Position numbers and translations under genes: made by a program. From the NCBI GenBank assembly GCA_941918925.1, contig OW799234.1, forward strand, positions 109,985,884 to 110,049,883: a DNA stretch of 64,000 bases, read 5' to 3'. Of the stretch, positions 48,246 to 59,270 are shown in pieces. Position 1 is the first letter of the stretch; the number at the start of each line of letters is the position of its first letter. The notes beneath the pieces are model-generated. The model did not search any database and had not been told where the DNA came from. It saw nothing but the letters and a program-made list of their open reading frames with translations. The stretch is from Phyto melanocephala. Lineage: Eukaryota > Arthropoda > Insecta > Diptera > Rhinophoridae.

Positions 48246-49028
48246 AATTAAAAAATGGCGCATAAATATAAATCTCAAATCTAGGCATAAAAATAACGAA
48301 TATATCACCATCAATTTGGCAACTCTATTTGTTGGCATACTTAAATAATTTCAACTTAAATCATAACTTAAATAATTTCAACTTTACAGGAAAAGACAAG
48401 AACGTAATAGAAACTGTATTATCATAATGCAATTTATTTTATTAAATTATTTGTAAAACTATTATTTTTGATATTATTGAATTTAATTTTTATTCGTGTG
48501 AAATGCATTAGAATCACTGAAAAACTAAATTTTTTAAAAAATTCGAGTTACGGCCTTTTTACCTGTGACCATACATGTACTATATTCTTTTTTTATTTTC
48601 GCAAGAGAAAATAATTGTAGATTTTTGACAGAACAACTTATTTTAAATTTTGAAATGTTTCATGAACACAGAAACAAAAATTTTAGTTTATTTTTGGATG
48701 CGAGCAAATAAAACATAAGAATAAAATTTATTTACTTTTTTACTCAAACTTAGACAGTGAAGAGGCGTTAATTAGTCCAAATGCTAACAGATAACCTCAA
48801 ATGATCAGCTGATCAGTTTTCTGTAGTTTTAAGGTCAAACTTCATATAAAAACATGTTTACAGAGTTTGTCTATAAAAGTGCTGCTGAATAAAGCTTTGC
48901 CTTTATCTACTGAAAAATTGCCTTAATAATGTTTTTAAATTTAACCAAAACATAAGTACACATACATACATACTTAAATATATATATCTATGTATGTACA
49001 ACAAAATATTTATATATTTTCTGTTATT
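48246..49028. other. AT-rich non-coding stretch
   Basis: Nothing recognised. A short CATA/TATG tract lies near 48955-49000. Confidence 0.55.
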
Positions 49029-49037
49029 AGTGCATAT

Positions 49038-49158
49038 TCGCCTGTGTTTTGCCTTTCGAGTGAAATTAAATCACTCGGAATTGCCATTGTATTGTTATTG
49101 TTTATTACATGGCAAATCCGAGAGATTTAATTTCACTCGGAATAAAGAATACAAGCGA
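49038..49158. repeat. foldback element, about 53-bp arms
   Basis: Left arm 49038-49091 begins TCGCCTGTGTTTTGCCTTTC; right arm 49106-49158, inverted, begins TCGCTTGTATTCTTTATTCC. About four fifths of positions match. Each arm itself contains a smaller palindrome, CGAGTGAAATTAAATCACTC, so the whole can fold as nested hairpins. The outer 26 bp correspond to the arms of the 19.95-kb foldback. Confidence 0.8.
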
Positions 49159-49328
49159 TTGATTTTTTTGTAGAGCATAAAAATCGCAGTCTTAGTAATA
49201 TTAAAAGCATGCTATAAACAATTAGTTTCCTGAATTCATTTTTAAAACCTTTAATCGGAACTAGAAGAGTTGTATGGGAATATCATCTATTTATCTCACT
49301 ATTTTGATAAAACTTCACATATACAACA
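49159..49328. other. short non-coding spacer
   Basis: Nothing recognised between the foldback and the TIR element. Confidence 0.5.
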
Positions 49329-50490
49329 TTCATGCTTTAAACACATAGACGACAGCAGGCAGTAAGCAGCAGTATGTCAAAAATAAAATCCATGTGTTTA
49401 AATGAAAACAATTATTTTGACGGCAGCACGATTGCACAACAGTATTTGCTGCTGCTGGCAACTTAGGCTATTTTCTATTTTGACGGGCAGCAATGAACAA
49501 ATATAGTGTTGCCATTATATATATTAAATTGGAAAAAAAAAACAAAAACTTATTTTTAATATTAAACATAAAAAACATTACAAAAATACAACAAAGAAAT
49601 AAATTCATGTGTTTTTATAGTTTTCCGTGATATTATTGCATTTTTTTTATCAATAACTTTAATTTTATTCATTACTAGCCAAACCCGGCGCACGTTGCTA
49701 CGCCCCTTAATGAATCGAAATGCATTCTGAATTTTGATTGAATATCAAGTGCAAAAACCTGAAAATTATAATTTTTTTATGGGTGTGGCATTGCCCACTT
49801 TTCTAATCACGAAATTGTAAAGTCATAACAGCTCAATATGTGTGCAAAGTTTCAGAAGAATCGGACCAGTGCAAGTACCTAAAAATTATAATTGTTTTAA
49901 TAGGCGTGGCCCTGCCCACTTTCCTAATCATGAAATTGTAAAGTCGTAACAGTCCAATACGTGTGCAAAGTTTCAGAATAATCGGTCCAGTGCAAGTACC
50001 TCAAAATGTTACCTTTTTTTATGGGCGTGGCACTGCCCACTTTTCTAATCACGAAATTATTTAGTCATGACAGCTCGACACGTATGCAAAGTTTCAGAAA
50101 AATTGGTCGGGTGGAAGTACCTCAAAATTATAACCTTTTTTTATGGGCGTGGCCCCGCCCACTTTTTTAATCACGAAATTATAAGGTCATGACAGCTCAA
50201 TATATGTGCAAAGTTTCAGAAAAATCGGTCCAGTGCAAGTACCTCAAAATTAAAACTTTTTTAGGGGCGTGGCCCCGCCCACTTTTCTTATCACGAAGTT
50301 ATTTAGTCATGACAGCTCGATATGTGTGCAAAGTTTCAGAAAAATCGGTCAAATGCAAGTAGCTTAAAATGATAACTAATTTTTTATGGGCCCCGCCCAC
50401 TTTTTTTCACCCATAAACACTCCCTGGTATGTGTACAACAACTTACCAAAGTTTCAGCCCAATCGGTTTTACAGTTTCGGAGTCTATAGC

Positions 50491-50529
<39 letters not shown>

Positions 50530-50731
50530 TTCACTTTTATATATATAGATAAAAAATATATATGCGGCATCACTAAAATTTGTATGGCTAAAATACACAT
50601 CAGCTGATTATTATGTTGTTGCTTTCTTCAAAATAATTATGAAGCTGACTTCAGAGCAGCATTTGAAGTTGGCAGCATTTGAAGCCGTGAAGTTGTGAAG
50701 TCTGCTGTCGTCTATGTGTTTAGAGCTTCAT
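49329..50731. mobile_element. TIR element with 5-bp target duplication, hosting a Helitron
   Basis: The element runs 49334-50726. The left end GCTTTAAACACATAGACGAC then AGCAG and the inverted right end GCTCTAAACACATAGACGAC then AGCAG match at 24 of 25 positions. Both are flanked by TTCAT (49329-49333 and 50727-50731). Without the nested Helitron (49675-50549) it is about 518 bp, rich in GCAGCA/TGCTGC motifs and without an open frame. The superfamily is not assigned; a 5-bp duplication alone is not decisive. Confidence 0.8.
49675..50549 (-). mobile_element. non-autonomous Helitron, complete, nested copy
   Basis: Minus-strand reading starts TCTATATATATAAAAGTGAA (50549) and ends GTGCGCCGGGTTTGGCTAG (49675). 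Host A at 49674 and T at 50550 form the expected AT target. It is close to the 28.8-kb copy over its whole length, with the same 121-bp tandem units and a longer AC tract (50493-50525). It sits inside the TIR element, so it is the younger of the two. Confidence 0.92.
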
Positions 50732-51850
50732 GATCTTATTGTTTTCATGCCTTTCTTATTATGTATTTATAGTTTAAACAAAATGCATCAACCTTGTTAT
50801 TCTTGTATTCTTTTGAATATTATTGTCGCAAGCTAAATTTTGCCTCTTTGCTTAAAATGACGCTGTAAGCATTTTTGCAAGTCAAGTTGATTAAGATATT
50901 AGTTGTTGAACTATGTTTTTTTAATTTTTACATCAAGTCATGTAATGTTTGTTTGTTTGGGGTTTTTATTATTTTTTTTTTTTTATTTAAATACATTGTG
51001 ATATTTATTTTGTCTCTAGAAAGATATGTTATTTAAGAGGTGAAACAATAAAGGAATTATTAAAAATTCAAATTATAATAAAATAAGGAACTTAAACAGT
51101 ATGTAAACAGTAAAATAAATTTTTAAATTTAAATAAGATTTTTAAAAATTAAATTTAAAAAAAATCGTTTTAAATTTTAAAATTAATTATGAGATTTAGT
51201 TGCTGACACTTGTCAAACTTTTTTTTTAAATTTATTAAATATACTTATCTGTGTCATTTTGAAGTTATTTCAATAGAGAATAACTTTTTGTAGAGAATTA
51301 TAATTTGTTTAAAATCAATTCATCCATTTGTTTAGAAAACAGTTTTTTCCGAAAAATTATTTTAATATTGAGAGTTTTCTGCAGCTCAAATAATTAGTTT
51401 TCATAATTTTTACGGAAAATCAATTCTGGCATTTAAAATTCATGTGGAAATAAAGCTACATTGACATTTGGCAAACTTTAGCATATCTTTCTAGGGTATC
51501 CACTTACTAATTATATAGTGTAATATAATATTTCTAACACAATCATAACTAATAACATTAGATTGATATTGCAATAAATTTAATGTAGCAACAAAATTAA
51601 ATTCTATTTCGTTACATATTTGCCTAATGTGAACATACCTTTGTTTGGACTAAAATTAAATCGATTTCAAGTTTTCCGATTAAACTCAAAAAGAAAGCCG
51701 TGAAACTATATTCGTATAATTACTTATAAACACATAAGTGAAATCAGTTTTTTTTATGCGCAACATAAATGGTCTTTAGCACAAAAAAGATATTTGAAAA
51801 CTTTGTTGAGTCAATGTAAGTAGGAATTTTAATTTAAGTATTTTGAATAT
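50732..51850. other. AT-rich non-coding stretch
   Basis: Nothing recognised. Confidence 0.6.
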
Positions 51851-52669
51851 TAACAAGTAAGAGCGCTATATTCGGCCGTGCCGAATCTTATATACCCTTC
51901 ACAACGTGTAGTCATTCAATAACAGTGGTTTGTGTCACCATTCATCCCATATGAAATACGTACATACATATAAAAACATACATATATAAAAACGTCCCAT
52001 TGTAAAATTAAAAATTCACGTATGTATGTTAAAAAAACAAAAAAAAAATGTGTAAAAAAATTTAAAAAAAAATTAAAAAAAAAATTAAAAAAAAAATTTA
52101 AAAAAAAATTATTATGTATATAATATATATAAAACAAAAAAAAATTAAAAAATAATAATAAAAATATAAATAATATATTAAATAAAAAATAAATAAAAAA
52201 AAAAATTTTAAAAAAAATTTAAAAAAAATATAAAAAAAATTTTTTTGGCTCAGCTGGGATTCGATGCCACGTTTTCTCTAACCAGTATACACGTTTGTAT
52301 GTATGTATGTTGTTGTTGTAATGTTGTTTTTGTGAAAAAAAAATCGAGGTGGTCGTGGGTTTTTGCTCATATCTCAGTTGGTTATGTACTGATGTTTCTG
52401 ATTTTCAATACCGATCCACTCCCGAATATTTCTGATATTTTAATACCTTACCCCTGTCCAACCTATGTCGGGGGGCTTCAAAAAGTTGATTTCAACATAC
52501 GCACGGACAGACGGTCAGACGGACAGACTGACAGACATTAATCGACTCCCCTATTCATAAGCTTTCAGAAAATATATACTTTATGGGGTCGGAAATGAAA
52601 ATTGTAGAAATTTCACACGGAATGACAAACCTATATATACCCTTTTTCACTGTGTGAAGGGTATAAAAA
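51851..52669 (-). mobile_element. mini-me/INE-1-like element, copy d, complete
   Basis: Trailing end at the left: AACAAGTAAGAGCGCTATAT then TCGGCCGTGCCGAA. It continues through a long A-rich zone (52028-52240), GGCTCAGCTGGGATTCGATG, GGTGGTCGTGGGTTTTTGCT, a GACAGACGGTCAGACGGACA tract (the GTCY repeat in reverse), and the core TTTATGGGGTCGGAAATG. It ends CCTTTTTCACTGTGTGAAGG then GTATAAAA. Little decayed. Together with copy e it forms a large inverted repeat. The 98-codon frame at 52245-52541 runs through this repeat and is not a gene. Confidence 0.93.
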
Positions 52670-52798
52670 TAGAGACATTTATTAAAAAAAATAATGACGT
52701 CATTGGTAACTGTGTTGTTCATTAAGCTTTCTTATCCTAACCTTTTGTACATTAATAACAAGAAGTTTATACTAGTTAGTCTAATAGAATTTTTTTTT
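52670..52798. other. 129-bp spacer at the centre of the inverted repeat
   Basis: Unique AT-rich DNA between copies d and e. It contains the perfect 12-bp palindrome AATGACGTCATT (52693-52704), which includes a consensus CRE/ATF site TGACGTCA. Whether it is functional cannot be judged from sequence. Confidence 0.6.
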
Positions 52799-53559
52799 TA
52801 TACCCTTCACACAGTGAAAAAGGGTATATATAGGTTTGTCATTCCGTGTGAAATTTCTACAATTTTCATTTCCGACCCCATAAAGTATATATTTTCTGAA
52901 AGCTTATGAATAGAGGAGTCGATTAAGCCCTGACCGTCTGTCCGTCTGACCGTCTGTCCGTGTGTATGTTGAAATCAACTTTTTGAAGCCCCCCGACATA
53001 GGTTGGACCCGGGTAAGGTATTAAAATATCAGAAATATTCGGGAGTAGATCGGTATTGAAAATCAGAAACATCGGTACATAAACAACTGAGATATGAGCA
53101 AAAACCCACGACCACCTCGATTTTCTTTTCATAAAAACAACATTACAACAACAACATACATACATACAAACGTGTATACTGGTTAGAGAAAACGTGGCAT
53201 CAAATCCCAGCTGAGGTAAAAAAATTTTTTTTTAAATTTTTTTAAAATTTTTTTTTTTAATTTTTTTTTTATTTTTTATTTAATATATTATATATATTTT
53301 TATTATTATTTTTTTTATTTTTTTTTTTTTAATTTTTTTTTTATTTTTTTTTTGTTTTATATATATTATATATGTATATAATAATTTTTTTTTTTTTAAT
53401 TTTTTTAAAAATTTTTTTTTTTAAATTTTTTTTTTATTTTTTATTTTTTTTTTGTTTTTTTTAACATACATACGTGAATTTACTGTTATTGCATGACTAC
53501 ACGTTGTGAAGGGTATATAAGATTCGGCACGGCCGAATATAGCGCTTTTACTTGTTTTT
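52799..53559 (+). mobile_element. mini-me/INE-1-like element, copy e, complete
   Basis: Mirror image of copy d. Leading end TATACCCTTCACACAGTGAA then AAAGGGTATATATAGG; core TTTCCGACCCCATAAAGTAT at 52870; tract ACCGTCTGTCCGTCTGACCG near 52934; GTTGAAATCAACTTTTTGAA near 52969; CACGACCACCTCG; GGCATCAAATCCCAGCTGAG; a T-rich zone 53221-53460; trailing end GTGAAGGGTATATAAGATTC then GGCACGGCCGAATATAGCGC then TTTTACTTGTTTT. The reversed T-rich zone differs in length from copy d by tens of bases, but the rest is nearly identical. Confidence 0.93.
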
Positions 53560-55119
53560 AATTTAACTGATGTCAGTGAGGTCTTTGTCACAAAGACTAT
53601 AAAAGATTTTCAAAATTTAGGAATTGTTACTATGGATGGCTTTTGGTATAAAATTTTCAAAATTACTAGAGCAGATAGTGGCTAGCTTTTCCAACTTTAA
53701 CGTAATTTGCTTTTTATTTAATATGTTTTCTAAATTAGAATGCAAACTAAGTTTAAACTAGAACTAAAAATGGATGAATTTCTGTCATTAAATTATTGAA
53801 TTTTGACTACTTAATATAAATAGCCTTTAGAATTTATTCCGGTTATTTTTGTATTACACATAGTACAAATAAGAGAATAAGATTTTTTTTTCTAAAATTA
53901 AGGTTTTTATTTCGACAAATGAAGGTTTTTCTACGAACATTTCTGGCAGCACAGAATAACACGTACCATGTTCTCTCTTCAAAGAAGAATATTTTCTATG
54001 AATTCTGTACTAATTTCAAATATATTCGAATTCTGAATAATTAACATGTTTTTAAATTTTTAAAACAAAATACTTTAAAAAATTTTCTTTAATTTAATTT
54101 AATTTTGTTTTTGTTTGTTTTTTTTTTCGTGTACATGCGTTTTAAATAAACAAACGAATATTTACACATTTTAAATGAAAATATTGATGATATTCAATAT
54201 TTACATTCAAAAAATAATCTCATTTTCTTTTTCAAGGTAATATATCGATAGGAAAACGAGAAAAATTAATAATTTTAAAATGATCTTGCCTGAGTTACTT
54301 ACCCCTGTCATCCCCCTCCACAATTGTTTACGAGAAGGCATGTAGCATTGTTAAGTGATGAAAAGTATGATGTTTTTAAATTATACTTTTACTTTTTGTA
54401 TATAAATTTATTTTTTTCAACGGTTTGTTGGTTATTATTTGCTATTTGTTATTTATTTTTTGCTATATTGAATTTTGCTTAATACAAATGAAAATAATTA
54501 AATATTTCAATTAACTGATAGGTACACAAGTTTTCTTTTTCGGCAACTTTTTATTATCTTTATTGTTCAAGAAACATACTTTAGATTTAAGTGGAATTGC
54601 GTATTGATAGTGCTTGTACTTATAAATATTTGCATACAGCTAAATAATCAAACAGTTTGTAAGAAAAGTAAACCGTAAAAATATATAAAATGTAGCATTT
54701 CTCTTTAGTTTAAATAATTTTTGTGCATATGGTTTTTATAGAAGCTACTTTCAATTTTGAGCAAGTCAGTTTGAAGTTTTATTAATTTAAATTGCTGAGA
54801 TCATGCAATTTTTAACATATGAAACAGCTGTACAAATCGTAAAGTAGTTTTTGCCCTAATTCCCTGGTTTCAATGAATAGACAACAAATGCTGTACAACT
54901 TGCTTGAATCGAATCTAGCGAAAATAGCGTCATGTTTTATTTACGTTATTGGTCAAAATCATAAGTGATACTTATTACAAATAAAAAAAAAAATCAGTAT
55001 GGATTTAAATTATTTAATAAATATTACTAAATTTAATTTTATTTTATTTAAATAATAACTTACGTTTTTGTGTGTAGCCAGCGTACTAGAAACCACTAAA
55101 TGATTTTAAAGAAAAACAT
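53560..55119. other. AT-rich non-coding stretch
   Basis: No gene recognised. Confidence 0.6.
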
Positions 55120-55442
55120 TTCAATATAGCAAAAAGTGGGCGTGACAAATTTGTAAAATTAAATATTTAGGAACATTGACAATCCCACAAAAAGTAGACG
55201 TGGCAACCTGATCCCCTACAAAAGATACCTCTAACTCGAAAAATACCCAAACTATAGTAATGAAATTTGATATAATTGTACAGAGTACTATAAGGAACAT
55301 TACAACATTTAAGAAATTGGGGTTCTACTCCCATTTATAGGAAGTTGGACAGTAGAAAATCTCTTGCTTATTCACGCCGGTGGAGAATAATAAGTATATG
55401 TCAATAGAATGGTTTATAGCTAAACATCTATAACTATGTCTA
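55120..55442. repeat. repeat-like segment beside the Helitrons
   Basis: AAAAAGTGGGCGTGACAAAT (55131) and AAAAAGTAGACGTGGCAACC (55185) are two similar phrases 54 bp apart, and phrases such as AAATTTGATATAATTG recall family E. It is probably an old interspersed repeat into which the Helitron at 55443 inserted. The family is not settled. Confidence 0.35.
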
Positions 55443-56158
55443 TCTATATAAAAGTGAAACTCTGTCTGTGTGTGTGTTAGCGATAGACTCCGAAACTGTA
55501 AAACCGATTGGGATCAAACTTTGGTAAGTTGTTGTACACATACCAGGGAGTGGTAATGGGTGGAAAAAAGTGGGCGGGGTCACGCCCATAAAAAATTAGT
55601 TATTATTTTTAGCTACTTGCACATGACCGATTTTTATGAAACTTTGCACACATATTGAGCTGTCATGACTATATAATTTCGTGATTAGAAAACTTGGCGG
55701 GGCCACGCCCATAAAAAAGTTTTAATTTTGAAGTACTTGCACTGGACTGAGCTATCATGACTATATAATTTTGTGATTAGAAAGGTGGACAGGGCCACCC
55801 CCATAAACAAAATTATAATTTTGAGGTACTTGAACTTCACCGATTTTCCTGAAACTTTGCACACACATATTGAGATCTCATGATTATACAATTTCGTGAT
55901 TAGAAAAGTGGACAGTGCCATGCCCATAAGAAATAAGTTATCATTTTTATCTACTTGCACTAGATAGATTTTTCTGAAACTTTGCACACAAATTTTGAGC
56001 TGTCATGACTATATAATTTCGTGATTAAAAAAGTGGTCAGTGCCACGCCCATTAAAAAAAATCATAACTTTTAGCTTTCTGCACTTGATATTCAATTAAA
56101 ATTCAGAATGCATTTTTATTCATTAAGGGGCGTAGCAACGCGCGCCGGGCTTTTCTAG
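55443..56158 (+). mobile_element. non-autonomous Helitron, plus-strand copy
   Basis: Starts TCTATATAAAAGTGAAACTC after host A (55442) and ends CGCGCGCCGGGCTTTTCTAG at 56158 before T. Tandem units are more decayed and one is shorter than in the 28.8-kb copy; 716 bp in all. The hairpin GCGT-AGCA-ACGC lies just inside the 3' end. The minus-strand frame at 55685-55987 only crosses the tandem units. Confidence 0.9.
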
Positions 56159-56450
56159 TATATATATAAAAGTGAACCTCTGTCTGTCTGTGTGTGTGTT
56201 AGCTATAGACTACGAAACCGTAAAGCCGATCGCACTCAAACTTTGGCAGGTTGTTGTACACATTCCAGGGAGTGTTTATGGGTGGTTAAAAGTGGGCGGG
56301 GCTACACCAACTTGACCGATTTTTCTGAAACATTGCACATATTGAGCTGTCATGACTATATAATTTTGTGATTAGAAAAGTGGGAAGGGCCACGCCCATA
56401 AAAAAAGTTATAATTTTAAGGTACTTGCTCTGGACCGATTATTCTGAAAC
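56159..56450 (+). mobile_element. second Helitron abutting the first, 3'-truncated
   Basis: Begins directly after the CTAG of the previous copy with TATATATATAAAAGTGAACC, the family 5' end lacking only its TC. It runs through the CTGTCTGTCTGTGTGTG tract, the AGTCTATAGC-equivalent and about two tandem units, then stops near 56450 inside a unit. The 3' hairpin and CTAG are missing. Confidence 0.85.
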
Positions 56451-59262
56451 AAATAAGATAAAAATGTACTAATATTCAATATATTTTCCCATAAATTTTT
56501 CAATAACTCAAGGTATTGGTTTTTGAGCTTATGCTTAAACATACAAATCTTTGCAAAAGTTAATTACCAAAATATATATGTATATCTAAATGTTATTGTT
56601 TTGGTAAAATAATTTCCCAAAAATTTCGCGCTCTATTCGACTATTTTACAGAGCACTTCGTGAAGTTGACGGTATGCATATTCGTTCATCTGAGTAGGTT
56701 ATATAATGTATTGATTCATGCCATATTTATACTTTTGTAGAAAATTCATACAAATCCTACGTAAAGAAGAAATCATCGCCCCTGTAAACGCGACTGTGAC
56801 ACAGAGTTAGAATTTATCAATATGAGGCCGTTGGTAAAAACTCAGTCACCTATCTAATATTTGAAAAATTTTTAGAAAAGGTCTTGTCCTATAAGATCCA
56901 ACTGGTGCAGCTATTAAAGCCATTTTACCATAAATTTTGTCCTGTGTTCTGTGAATGATTCAACTTGAAGTTGAATCATGTTTTTCCAGTAATTCTTGTA
57001 GACACCACAATCCTGATGATATTCTTAAAACTAATTTGTTATTGTTATTAATGAACTTTTATATACAAACTGTTTTTGTAATGTTTCTGGTGCAGATTCA
57101 TCAAAAATACAATGTTGAGTTTTAGGTTCTTAATTTACCGCAACAGGACTTATTAAAATAATAATTTTTGTTATTTAAATAATAAGCTAAATACCATATG
57201 ACTTCTTAATAATGCTAAGTAGAAATTTAGTGCTGAGACTTTTATAACGAAATATTGTAAACATAATTTTTGCACATACTGTTATACATACACTTTGTAA
57301 ATGAAAATATTTTCGCTACTTTTTTTTTTTTGGTTTTTTCTGGAAAAGCTTTAATGGTGTTTATTTTTTCTTATTCGCTTTCAAATACGAATTGCGTTCT
57401 ATTTCCACGTTGCTTGGCGTTTTTTTTTTTGGCTCGCCATTAAAATATCTGATTTTATTGAAATTGTAAAACCAAGTATTTAATATTCCACTTATAGCAA
57501 CAAATAAATAAAGCACCATCATTGGGAGATTGTTTATACATAAATAAATTTAAAAAAGTGCGCAAAATTTTCCAATAACCAAAAAAGAGCAAATATCTAT
57601 TAAATCATATTGAATTTTTTTTTAACAAGTACATACATATATACATTGTACATATATTGGTTGTGGTTATGAAAAATTAAGAAAACAAAAATTATCGAAT
57701 ATTATTATTGTCGTTAAAATATCATCACCATCATTTATAATGGGCGCACTCATTCTTTGATATAATAACAATTAAATAAACTTTGGCAGTAAATTTGTTT
57801 ATTTTTCTATTTTAATTTATTATTTGAGAGAAAAGTATCATGGGTGTCTTTTGTTTGTAATTGTAGATAAATTTATTTTCATGCCCTTCATTTTTATTTG
57901 TTATTAGTATTCCTTTTTGTGTTTTTTTTCTTTTTTTTTTGACAAATATTTAATATTTAAAATTGAGTTCTACATACTACATATATTGAAAATTTCTTAA
58001 TATTAAAAAACACATTATTAAATTCCACATTCTATTTTATTGCTTGAAATGTTATTGGATTTTAAATAATTTTTTGCTTTCACTTATCTGACTTAAACAT
58101 CGAATATAATCTTTTTAAATCTACTTTTTATGTTTTTTTTTCAATCTCATTTTGGCTTATGAAAAGTCAAAGATAATCATACGTTTACCTGTTTTTCTTC
58201 AATATTTATTTTTTTTTTTTTTTCATTCTGTAACGTTGAGTAGGCCATACGGCTTCAATAACTGGCGTTAGATATTTTAACAAGATTTATTTTTTTTATA
58301 TAAAAAAAATGGAATTTTTTCTTAACTTTTATACATTTTTTTTTAATAATTTGCCCTTTTCAACTTTCTAAAGGCTTTAATACATGATTTAGGATTTTAA
58401 ATGTCAGGAGTAAAAAAGGCGGGAATTTTAGACGAGACATGTAAAAAATAAAAAAGAATAAAATTTAAAGAAGAATGACAAGAATGAATTTTGTATGGTC
58501 AATTTTATGTTATGTTATCGTGCTTTAACCACTAACTTCATAAAAACCCCAAAAATAAACCCCACAAAATGTGAAAAATATGAAATAAAAAATCATCGTT
58601 TACTTGATATATTGACATCATATTGCTTTGGATATTAACATGTCAATTATGGTTGTTGAAGGGAAGTCAAGTCGGCAACTGAGTAGGGAGCTTGTGTATA
58701 CAACTAATTTTAGCTAAAAACATATGTGCTACATAGTATACGATTTTTAATAAGTTAAAAGAGATATGGTTGAAAGTTTGGCTTAAGCAAAATTTTAAAA
58801 CCCGTTCGTATTAAAGAGTATTAAGTTTAAAAAAAAATCAAAATAAAATTCTTATATACAATCCAATTACATGTCAGTTAACAGAAGGAAATAAAAGGTT
58901 AAAATATTATCATTGGCTTAGCTACAAATTTTTTCGGGGGTGGCAAAAGGTTAAACATCTTTTTTCGTTGGTAGGTAGTTCCTGTGAAATTTTAGCCCAG
59001 TCTTTAGATGCCAAATTACACTTTGTTTTTCAAAGTAGGATCAGACAAATCATGATATAAAGAAATATACATAAACTTCAAATTTTATTTGCATAAATCA
59101 CAAGTTATAAATTATATTTTGGGATAAAATCAATAATATGGTTAAAAATGTATATTGTAAATCATTTATTCTGACCTTATTTTCATAAATAATTAAGCTT
59201 GTAAAATGATTTTTAATACAATTGTAAACATTTAAAAATATTGAAAACCTAATCCGGTATTA
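56451..59262. other. AT-rich non-coding stretch, T-rich
   Basis: No gene recognised. Repeated T runs lie between 57310 and 58350. 56960-56978 has the palindrome GATTCAACTTGAAGTTGAATC. Confidence 0.6.
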
Positions 59263-59270
59263 AACAAAAC

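Noticed and set aside
52245..52541. 98-codon frame in mini-me copy d, similar to frames in copies a, e and f
   Set aside because: The shared words arise because the copies share DNA. The frame runs through the GTCY tract and CAA repeats, is broken in most copies, and resembles no protein.
55685..55987. 100-codon minus-strand frame
   Set aside because: It repeats the same phrase because it crosses the 121-bp Helitron units; units that are not multiples of three break it in other copies.
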